From an uncultured Ruminococcus sp. (GTDB taxonomy: Bacteria; Bacillota; Clostridia; Oscillospirales; Ruminococcaceae), in the NCBI GenBank assembly GCA_900551505.1, contig URWK01000052.1, positions 1 through 8,142 on the forward strand: DNA of 8,142 nt, in the 5' to 3' direction. The notes below the pieces were generated by a model. The model was not told the DNA's origin, ran no database searches, and saw nothing but the letters and a program-made list of their open reading frames with translations. Position numbers and translations under genes: made by a program. Numbering within the stretch: the stretch's first letter is position 1; each line of letters opens with the position of its first letter. This document shows positions 1 to 6,129 of this stretch, piece after piece.

Positions 1-32
1 CCCCCCCCGCCCCCCCCCCCCCCCCCCCCCCC
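1..32. repeat. C homopolymer tract at window edge
   Basis: The first 32 bases are all C except for a single G at position 9. The stretch from 33 to 79 then carries another run of five C (38-42) and no convincing gene. Such a tract can be a real G/C-run repeat that broke the assembly, related in style to the GC blocks at 7597-7610 and 7748-7784. It can also be the reverse complement of poly-G produced by two-colour Illumina chemistry at read ends. The sequence alone cannot decide, so any promoter or operator of the operon upstream of position 80 is missing or unreliable here. Confidence 0.85.
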
Positions 33-79
33 GAGAACCCCCACGGAAAACCTGCGGACAAAGAAATGGGACTTGCAAA

Positions 80-298
80 ATGGATAAGAAATCTATGAAA
101 ACTATAGTTATTGGTTGCCTGCTCCTGATAGTCGCTTGTGTAGCCGGACTTTTTATAATATCACTGCTGAAAATTGATGACAGCCTTGCAAATACTCTCT
201 CAAAAATCTGGATAGGCGTTTCAGTTATCGGCGGTATCCTGCTAACAGCCTTTAAATGCGTAAGCAATGACAACCATAAAAATAACGGAGATGATTAA
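80..298 (+). CDS. small two-helix membrane protein, unknown function
   Basis: This 72-aa protein is not recognised as a member of any family. It has a short lysine-rich N-terminus, a hydrophobic helix at about residues 7-30, a short acidic linker (KIDDS, 31-35), a second hydrophobic stretch at about 42-60, and a polar Asn/Asp-rich tail. A lipobox-like IVAC ends at Cys20, but the hydrophobic stretch continues well past it, so a membrane helix is more likely than a lipoprotein signal. The ATG at 80 has only a weak upstream GGGA (68-71), and the ATG at 95 is an alternative start. The frame is open back to the window edge, but that part would be encoded by the C tract. Its 3' end contains the probable ribosome site of argC (CGGAG, 286-290) and its stop is 3 nt before the argC start, so the two genes are probably co-transcribed and translationally coupled. 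A membrane role linked to amino-acid metabolism is only a guess. Confidence 0.65.
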   Translation: MDKKSMKTIVIGCLLLIVACVAGLFIISLLKIDDSLANTLSKIWIGVSVIGGILLTAFKCVSNDNHKNNGDD

Positions 299-301
299 CT
301 A

Positions 302-1249
302 ATGAGTGTAAAAGTTTTTATTGACGGTCAGGAAGGCACTACAGGTCTTAAAATTATCGAACGCTTTGAAAACAGAAACGATATAGAACTTCTCAGAATT
401 GATGAAGATAAGAGAAAAGACCTTGACGAGAGAAAGAAATTTATAAACAGCTCGGATTTTACATTTCTCTGCCTGCCTGATGCAGCTTCAAGGGAAGCCG
501 TTTCACTGATTGAAAACGAAAATGTGAGAATTATAGATGCTTCCACCGCTCACAGAACAAATCCCGAATGGGCTTACGGTTTCCCTGAACTTTCAGAGGC
601 TCACCGTGAGAAAATCAGAAATTCAAAGCGTGTAGCCGTTCCGGGCTGTTATGCAAGCGGTTTCAATTCACTTGTGTATCCTCTCGTGGCACACGGAATA
701 ATCCCTGCCGATTTTCCTGTTTCATGCTATGCAACTTCCGGATACAGCGGAGCAGGCAAAAAGGCAATTGCAGTATATGAAAGCCCCGACAGAAACAAGG
801 AATTCGACAGTCCGAGAATGTATGCACTTTCCCAGCAACATAAACACTTGCCTGAAATGCAGAAAATTTCGGGACTTGCCTATAAACCTATGTTCAATCC
901 TATGGTCTGCGATTATTTCAGTGGTATGGTTGTATGTGTTCCGGTTCAGACAAGACTCCTTGAAAAGAAAACTTCAATTCAGGCAGTATGGGAAATGTAC
1001 AGGGAACATTACGCTAACCAGAACTTCGTGAAAGTAACCGATATTATGGGAACTGACGTACTTGCTGACGGATTTCTCGCTTCAAACACTCTCAGCGGAA
1101 CAAACCTTATGCAGATTTTCGTGTGCGGAAACGATGAACAGATTCTTCTCTGCTCACGTCTTGACAATCTCGGAAAAGGTGCTTCGGGTGCGGCTGTACA
1201 GTGCCTTAATATCATGATGGGAATTGACGAAACTACAGGATTAATATAA
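302..1249 (+). CDS. argC: N-acetyl-gamma-glutamyl-phosphate reductase, short type
   Basis: ArgC reduces N-acetylglutamyl-5-phosphate to N-acetylglutamate-5-semialdehyde with NADPH, the third step of ornithine synthesis in the cytoplasm. The protein has 315 aa. The N-terminal VFIDGQEGTTG (residues 5-15) is the nucleotide-binding loop characteristic of the shorter, 'uncommon' ArgC family rather than the ~340-aa common form. The catalytic cysteine is Cys116 in VPGCYASG (113-120). The QQHKHLPEM segment (178-186) supplies the catalytic histidine, and SGYSGAGKK (146-154) is a conserved family segment. Length is normal for the short type and no frame damage is seen. The ATG follows the upstream small ORF by 3 nt, with CGGAG at 286-290 as ribosome site. 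argJ follows after 25 nt. The assignment to ArgC is firm. The subtype assignment rests on motif and length recognition. Confidence 0.95.
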   Translation: MSVKVFIDGQEGTTGLKIIERFENRNDIELLRIDEDKRKDLDERKKFINSSDFTFLCLPDAASREAVSLIENENVRIIDASTAHRTNPEWAYGFPELSEAHREKIRNSKRVAVPGCYASGFNSLVYPLVAHGIIPADFPVSCYATSGYSGAGKKAIAVYESPDRNKEFDSPRMYALSQQHKHLPEMQKISGLAYKPMFNPMVCDYFSGMVVCVPVQTRLLEKKTSIQAVWEMYREHYANQNFVKVTDIMGTDVLADGFLASNTLSGTNLMQIFVCGNDEQILLCSRLDNLGKGASGAAVQCLNIMMGIDETTGLI

Positions 1250-1256
1250 ATTTTTG

Positions 1257-1264
1257 AAAGGTGG
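1257..1264 (+). promoter_or_regulatory. ribosome binding site that sets the argJ start
   Basis: AAAGGTGG lies 10 nt before the ATG at 1275. A longer in-frame reading could begin at TTG 1254, but that codon overlaps the Shine-Dalgarno site itself and would add seven residues (MKGGLKV) that are simply the translated ribosome site. The ATG at 1275 is therefore chosen, giving the family-typical MIQL N-terminus. Confidence 0.8.
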
Positions 1265-1274
1265 CTTGAAAGTC

Positions 1275-2564
1275 ATGATTCAGTTATGTGAATTTGACGG
1301 ATTCCGCTATATGGACGGCGGAGTCTGTGCTGCAAAAGGTTTCAGAGCCAACGGTATTCACTGCGGTATTGCAAAAAAGGCTCTTGCCGCACACGGTGAA
1401 AACGATAATACCGCCGTTGAACCTGCAAAGAAAAAAAATGACCTTGCCCTTATAGTTGCCGACAATATGTGCAACTGTGCGGCTGTTTATACCACAAACA
1501 AAGTTAAGGGAGCTCCTATTGCCGTTACAAAAGAAAATATCAAAAACGGTAAGGCTAAGGCTGTTATTGTAAATTCAGTAAACGCAAACACCTGCAATGC
1601 GGACGGCGAGAAAAAGGCAAGAAGAATGTGCGAAGTTGTCGCAAAGGCTCTCGACATTATGCCGTCAGATGTAATTGTCGCTTCAACAGGCGTTATCGGT
1701 CAGCCTTTACCTATTGAACCTATTGAAAACGGCGTTCCGGAACTCGTGGAAGGTCTTTCATACGAAGGAAATTCCGAAGCTGTAAACGCTATTATGACTA
1801 CCGACACCATGCCTAAGGAAGTTGCCGTTGAATTTTTCGTTGGCAAGAAGCTTTGCAGAATGGGCGGTATGCTTAAAGGCAGTGGTATGATTCATCCTAA
1901 TATGGCTACTACTCTTTCATTCATCACTACCGATGTTGCGATTTCTTCCGATATGCTCCAGAATGCTCTGAGCGACATTGTAAAGACTACTCTTAACCGT
2001 GTAAGCGTTGACGGAGATACCTCAACAAACGATATGTGTTGTGTAATGGCTTCAGGACTTGCGGGAAACCCTGAAATCAAATCGGAAAGCAATGATTACG
2101 AAGCTTTCAAAAACGCTCTTTATGTCGTTCTCGTAAACCTCGCAAGAATGATGGCAAGAGACGGCGAAGGTGCTACCAAGCTTATCGAATGTATCTGTAC
2201 AGGTGCGGACTCCGAAAAGACTGCCGAAACAGTTGCCAAAAGCGTTATCACTTCCAGCCTCTTCAAAGCCGCTATGTTTGGTGAAGATGCCAACTGGGGC
2301 AGAATACTTTGTGCGGTCGGATACTGTGATGCGGATTTCGATATTTCAAAGGTCGATGTTGACATTGCTTCAAAACTCGGTAAAATTGAAGTTTGCAGAA
2401 ACGGAGCAGGTGTGAATTTCTCCGAAGAAACCGCTAAACTTGTCCTCTCGGAAGAAGAAATAAAGGTTCTCATAAACATAGGTGACGGCACCGGCAAAGC
2501 TGTCTGCTGGGGCTGTGACCTTACTTACGACTATGTAAAAATCAACGGCGATTACCGTTCATAA
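1275..2564 (+). CDS. argJ: bifunctional ornithine acetyltransferase / N-acetylglutamate synthase
   Basis: ArgJ moves the acetyl group from N-acetylornithine to glutamate, closing the acetyl cycle. Bifunctional forms can also use acetyl-CoA. The start at 1275 gives 429 aa. The STGVIG oxyanion motif is at 137-142. The self-cleavage motif GSGMIHPNMATTL spans 202-214, so cleavage is expected between Ala211 and Thr212, Thr212 becoming the N-terminal nucleophile of the beta chain. DGDTSTND and ARDGEGATK follow in the beta part, and the C-terminus has the conserved CWGCDLTYDYVKING. Compared from memory with Bacillus subtilis ArgJ, about 18 extra residues (roughly 33-51, rich in Ala, Asn and Lys) sit between GIHCG and the KKNDLALI strand. 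No argA is visible, which fits a cyclic pathway primed by ArgJ, but sequence alone does not prove use of acetyl-CoA. argD follows after 28 nt. Confidence 0.95.
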   Translation: MIQLCEFDGFRYMDGGVCAAKGFRANGIHCGIAKKALAAHGENDNTAVEPAKKKNDLALIVADNMCNCAAVYTTNKVKGAPIAVTKENIKNGKAKAVIVNSVNANTCNADGEKKARRMCEVVAKALDIMPSDVIVASTGVIGQPLPIEPIENGVPELVEGLSYEGNSEAVNAIMTTDTMPKEVAVEFFVGKKLCRMGGMLKGSGMIHPNMATTLSFITTDVAISSDMLQNALSDIVKTTLNRVSVDGDTSTNDMCCVMASGLAGNPEIKSESNDYEAFKNALYVVLVNLARMMARDGEGATKLIECICTGADSEKTAETVAKSVITSSLFKAAMFGEDANWGRILCAVGYCDADFDISKVDVDIASKLGKIEVCRNGAGVNFSEETAKLVLSEEEIKVLINIGDGTGKAVCWGCDLTYDYVKINGDYRS

Positions 2565-2592
2565 TCTCTTATGATGAAAGGGGTTTTTTAAG

Positions 2593-3759
2593 ATGAATAC
2601 TATAGAAAATTTCAATCAGCACGTTATGCCGACTTACGGACGTTATGATGTGGTTCTTGATAACGGTAACGGCAGAAACTGCGTTGACGAAAACGGAAAA
2701 CAATATATTGACTTCGGAAGCGGTATCGGCACAAATTCCCTCGGTTACTGCGACAAAGACTGGCAGGACGCTGTTTGTAATCAGGTTCGTTCACTCCAGC
2801 ACACTTCAAATTACTACTACACAAAGGTTCAGGCAGATTTTGCTTCAAAGCTCTGTGAAATTACAGGCTACTCAAAGATGTTCTTCGGCAATTCAGGTGC
2901 GGAAGCAAATGAATGTGCCATAAAGCTTGCGAGAAAATACAGTTTCGACAAGTACGGCAAGGGCAGAAGCACTATAATTACTCTCAAGAACTCTTTCCAC
3001 GGCAGAACTCTCTGTACACTTTCCGCCACAGGTCAGGACGTTTTTCACAATTACTTTTTCCCGTTCGTAGAGGGATTCGTAAACGCTGAAGCAAACGACA
3101 TTGAAGACCTCAAAAGCAAACTTGACGACACTGTTTGTGCGGTTATGCTCGAATTTATCCAGGGCGAAGGCGGTGTTAACCTGCTCTCCAAAGACTACGT
3201 TAAACAGGTCTTTGAAATCTGTCACGAAAAAGATATTATGATTATTGCAGACGAAGTTCAGACAGGTGTCGGACGTACCGGAAGATTCCTTGCTTCTCAG
3301 AATTTCGGCGTTATCCCTGATGTAACAACACTTGCAAAGGGTATAGCAGGCGGTCTTCCGATGGGCGTATGCCTCGCAACAGAAAAGTATGCCGATGTGC
3401 TTTCAAAGGGAATGCATGGTTCTACATTCGGCGGAAATCCTGTTTGTTGTGCAGGCGGTCTTGTGGTACTCAACAAGGTTTCCGATGAAACATTCCTTTT
3501 TGAAGTAAGCAAGAAAGGTGCTTATATCCGTGAAAAACTTTGCCTGCTCGATGAAGTACAAGGTATTACAGGTCTGGGACTTATGCTCGGTATTTCTCTT
3601 AAAACAAAGAAAGCCGGAGATGTTGTTAAGGAAGCTCTCGACAAGGGGCTTTTACTTCTCACCGCAAAGGATAAAATCAGACTTCTTCCGCCTCTCAATA
3701 TCACTTATGAAGAACTTGACAAAGGGCTTTCAATCCTCTGCGATATTCTTTCGGAATAA
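2593..3759 (+). CDS. argD: acetylornithine aminotransferase
   Basis: ArgD is a PLP enzyme that transfers an amino group from glutamate to N-acetylglutamate semialdehyde, giving N-acetylornithine. The 388-aa protein has the full class III aminotransferase set: GNSGAEANE (99-107) for phosphate binding, SFHGRT (134-139), EFIQGEGGV (187-195), ADEVQTGVGRTG (219-230) with Asp220 contacting the pyridine nitrogen, the Schiff-base lysine Lys249 in TLAKGIAGGLPMG, and STFGGNP (277-283). Length and order match ArgD. Related class III enzymes (ornithine, succinylornithine or GABA aminotransferases) are less likely given the flanking argJ and argB. Some ArgD proteins also act in lysine synthesis on succinyl-diaminopimelate, which cannot be judged here. 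A strong AAAGGGG (2577-2583) precedes the ATG. The stop is only 2 nt before the next gene. Confidence 0.95.
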   Translation: MNTIENFNQHVMPTYGRYDVVLDNGNGRNCVDENGKQYIDFGSGIGTNSLGYCDKDWQDAVCNQVRSLQHTSNYYYTKVQADFASKLCEITGYSKMFFGNSGAEANECAIKLARKYSFDKYGKGRSTIITLKNSFHGRTLCTLSATGQDVFHNYFFPFVEGFVNAEANDIEDLKSKLDDTVCAVMLEFIQGEGGVNLLSKDYVKQVFEICHEKDIMIIADEVQTGVGRTGRFLASQNFGVIPDVTTLAKGIAGGLPMGVCLATEKYADVLSKGMHGSTFGGNPVCCAGGLVVLNKVSDETFLFEVSKKGAYIREKLCLLDEVQGITGLGLMLGISLKTKKAGDVVKEALDKGLLLLTAKDKIRLLPPLNITYEELDKGLSILCDILSE

Positions 3760-3761
3760 TA

Positions 3762-4274
3762 ATGGAAGCCGTTCTAAGCGAAAAACTGCTTGACGGGGAA
3801 AAGGTCATTCACTCGGAAATACCTGAACATTACACAGAAACCCGTGAAAAAATTCCCGTCATAGTTATCTCTCTGTTTATTCTGTTACTTGTGCCTGCCG
3901 TTGTATTTGCCGAAAGTTACCGGCTTAAAGCAGTCTTTCTGTTCTCTGCCTTAACTTTGCTCTGTTACGATTTCCTGCTCACTTATAATATACGGGTTGC
4001 AAAATACATTCGGAAATACTTCATCACCAACAAGCGAATTATCGTTATTGATGAAGGACTTGAAAAGAACAATTTCTGTGCTTACATGATAGACAATATT
4101 GTGTCGCTCGAAACAGAAAAGCTTACCGACAATATCGGCAATGTGGTTTTCGGTTATTCCACAATTACAAGCGACTACATCAGACAAGACATTAAAATCA
4201 GAATACAGAACGTTAAAAATCCGGAGAACTTTTGCAATATTATCAGAAATATTAAGGCTTCTCCAAAAATCTAA
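3762..4274 (+). CDS. membrane protein with bacterial PH-like domain, unknown function
   Basis: This 170-aa protein has a hydrophilic N-terminus (1-30), two membrane helices (about 31-50 and 55-77) and a C-terminal cytoplasmic part. The segment YFITNKRIIVIDEG (86-99) followed by MIDNIVSLE (109-117) and NIGNVVFGY (124-132) has the pattern of the bacterial PH domains seen in YdbS/DUF304-type membrane proteins, including the usual late NPENFCNII strand and helix (153-161). The function of that family is largely unknown. The gene starts 2 nt after the argD stop with no strong ribosome site of its own, so translation is probably coupled to argD, and argB starts 21 nt downstream. It is therefore very likely expressed with the arginine enzymes, though no arginine enzyme of this kind is known. 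PH-like assignment is by pattern only and is moderately sure. Confidence 0.8.
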   Translation: MEAVLSEKLLDGEKVIHSEIPEHYTETREKIPVIVISLFILLLVPAVVFAESYRLKAVFLFSALTLLCYDFLLTYNIRVAKYIRKYFITNKRIIVIDEGLEKNNFCAYMIDNIVSLETEKLTDNIGNVVFGYSTITSDYIRQDIKIRIQNVKNPENFCNIIRNIKASPKI

Positions 4275-4283
4275 TTTTTAAAA

Positions 4284-4289
4284 AAGGTG
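4284..4289 (+). promoter_or_regulatory. ribosome binding site that sets the argB start
   Basis: AAGGTG within a longer A-rich run lies 6 nt before ATG 4296. A GTG at 4287 in the same frame would add only three residues (MNS) and overlaps this site, so ATG 4296 is preferred. Confidence 0.75.
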
Positions 4290-4295
4290 AACTCC

Positions 4296-5156
4296 ATGGA
4301 CGAAATTTCAAATAAAGTCAGGTCACAAGTTCTTATTGATGCTTTGCCTTATATACAAAAGTACAATAAGAAAACCGTTGTTATCAAATACGGCGGTAAT
4401 GCTATGACCAATGAAGAATTAAAAAATGATGTCATGAGCGATATCGTTCTGCTCTCACTCGTAGGTGTAAGAGTTGTTCTTGTACACGGCGGAGGCCCTG
4501 AAATCAATGAAATGCTTAAAAGGCTCAACATTGAAAGCAAATTTATAGGCGGTCTGCGTTACACCGACAAGGAAACCGTTCAGGTCGTACAAATGGTTCT
4601 CGCAGGTAAGCTCAACAAGGAGCTTGTAGCTCTCCTCGCTCAGCACAAGGGAACTGCTCTCGGTATGTGCGGTATTGACGGAAAAATGCTTATCGCTGAA
4701 AAAATGCAGGCTGAAAATGATTTGGGCTTTGTAGGCGAAATAAAAACCGTTAATACCAAGCCTATTACAGATGCTCTCGAAAAAGGCTATATTCCTGTTA
4801 TCGCTACCGTTGCAGGAAGTGAAGACGGTCAGACTTATAATATAAATGCAGATACCGCAGCTTCAAGAATAGCTTCCGAACTTAAAGCGGAAAATCTTAT
4901 TCTTATGACCGATATCGCAGGACTTCTCAGGGACAAAGACGACCCTTCAACCCTTATCAAGTCCGTGAACGTAAGCGAAGTGCCTTTCATGAAAAGACAG
5001 GGCATTATTTCAGGCGGTATGATTCCTAAAATTGATTGCTGTGTCGAGGCTGTAAGACGTGGCGTAAAACGTACTTCAATCATTGACGGCAGAGTTCCTC
5101 ACTCAATTCTCATAGAACTCCTCTCAAATGAAGGTATCGGCACACAATTTAAATAA
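4296..5156 (+). CDS. argB: acetylglutamate kinase
   Basis: ArgB phosphorylates N-acetylglutamate with ATP and is the usual feedback-controlled step when ArgJ recycles the acetyl group. From ATG 4296 the product is 286 aa. Amino-acid-kinase motifs are clear: IKYGGNAM (30-37), LVHGGGPEI (62-70) for acetylglutamate and phosphate, GLRYTD (86-91), and NINADTAA (182-189). The N-terminal helix (residues ~4-23, ending ALPYIQKY) is the extension found in arginine-inhibited hexameric kinases and absent from the ~258-aa E. coli enzyme. In the C-terminal arginine-site segment SIIDGRVPHS...ELLSNEGIGT (261-283), Glu274 and Gly280 match known arginine-site positions. The position that is usually His (HIIDGR) is Ser261 here, which could weaken or alter inhibition. 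argF follows after a 41-nt A+T-rich gap. Confidence 0.95.
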   Translation: MDEISNKVRSQVLIDALPYIQKYNKKTVVIKYGGNAMTNEELKNDVMSDIVLLSLVGVRVVLVHGGGPEINEMLKRLNIESKFIGGLRYTDKETVQVVQMVLAGKLNKELVALLAQHKGTALGMCGIDGKMLIAEKMQAENDLGFVGEIKTVNTKPITDALEKGYIPVIATVAGSEDGQTYNINADTAASRIASELKAENLILMTDIAGLLRDKDDPSTLIKSVNVSEVPFMKRQGIISGGMIPKIDCCVEAVRRGVKRTSIIDGRVPHSILIELLSNEGIGTQFK

Positions 5157-5197
5157 AAATTTAATAAAAATCTTAAAAAAACGGAGGCTTTAAAGAA

Positions 5198-6103
5198 ATG
5201 AAACACTTACTCAGAATGCTTGACCTCAGCAAAGAAGAAATCATTGATATTCTTGACCTTGCCGACCAGCTTAAATATGAGCTGAAACACAATATTCCTC
5301 ACCCAAGACTTAAAGGGAAGACACTCGGAATGATTTTCCAGAAAGCTTCGACCCGTACAAGAGTTTCTTTTGAAACAGGTATGTACCAACTCGGCGGTTA
5401 TCCTCTTTTCCTCTCCTCACACGACTTGCAGATAGGCAGAGGCGAACCCGTTCAGGATACCGCAAGAGTTCTTTCACGTTACCTCAACGGTATAATGATT
5501 AGAACTTTCGACCAGGCAGAAGTTGACGCACTCGCAGAATACGGCGATATTCCGATAATCAATGGTCTTACAGACTTTTCTCATCCTTGTCAGGTTCTCG
5601 CCGACCTCATGACAGTAAGAGAATTCAAAAACAGCTTTGAAGGTCTGAAAATGTGCTATATCGGTGACGGAAACAACATGGCTAACTCACTTATCACAGG
5701 CTTCCTCAAAGTCGGCATGAGTGTTTCAGTGGCTTGCCCTGAAAATTACCACCCTGCCAAAGAAGTTCTCGATTTCGCAAACGGTTTTGACTGCTTTGAA
5801 CTTACCGACAGTCCTATTAAGGCTGCCGAAAATGCCGATGTTATCATTACTGACGTATGGGCTTCAATGGGTCAGGAAGGCGAAGCCGAAAAGAGAAAAA
5901 TCGCTTTCAGGGGCTACCAGATTAACGATGATGTAATGGCTGTTGCAAAGCCTGATGCTATGGTTATGCATTGCCTCCCTGCTCACCGTGAAGAAGAAAT
6001 TACTACTAAGGTCTTTGAAGCTCATGCAAAAGAAATCTTTGAAGAAGCCGAAAACCGTCTTCACGCTCAGAAAGCCGTTATGGTCAGACTGATGGAAGAC
6101 TGA
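5198..6103 (+). CDS. argF: ornithine carbamoyltransferase
   Basis: This enzyme condenses ornithine with carbamoyl phosphate to citrulline. The 301-aa protein carries the carbamoyl-phosphate motif STRTR (51-55) inside FQKASTRTRVSFE, the RGEPVQDTARVLSRY segment (81-95), FSHPCQ (127-132), the ornithine-side WASMGQE (221-227), and the catalytic HCLPAHR (258-264). SMG together with HCLPAHR points to ornithine rather than aspartate, putrescine or acetylornithine as acceptor. Length is at the short end of the normal range and nothing is missing. A strong CGGAGG (5182-5187) lies 10 nt before the ATG. The biosynthetic role is supported by the neighbours; a catabolic argI/arcB role is unlikely because no arcA or arcC is present. 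purB begins 26 nt downstream. Carbamoyl phosphate must come from a carAB located elsewhere. Confidence 0.96.
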   Translation: MKHLLRMLDLSKEEIIDILDLADQLKYELKHNIPHPRLKGKTLGMIFQKASTRTRVSFETGMYQLGGYPLFLSSHDLQIGRGEPVQDTARVLSRYLNGIMIRTFDQAEVDALAEYGDIPIINGLTDFSHPCQVLADLMTVREFKNSFEGLKMCYIGDGNNMANSLITGFLKVGMSVSVACPENYHPAKEVLDFANGFDCFELTDSPIKAAENADVIITDVWASMGQEGEAEKRKIAFRGYQINDDVMAVAKPDAMVMHCLPAHREEEITTKVFEAHAKEIFEEAENRLHAQKAVMVRLMED

Positions 6104-6129
6104 TTTGATAAGAAAGGAAACTTATAACT

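Noticed and set aside
80..139. Lipoprotein signal peptide with IVAC lipobox in the 72-aa protein
   Set aside because: Hydrophobic residues continue for about ten positions after the cysteine, and a second helix follows, which fits a membrane protein better.
5150..5163. ArgR-box-like sequence between argB and argF
   Set aside because: It matches 12 of 14 positions of the TGAATAAAAATTCA-type box as remembered, but the two mismatches are the conserved G and C of the half-sites and the whole stretch is simply A+T-rich around the argB stop codon.
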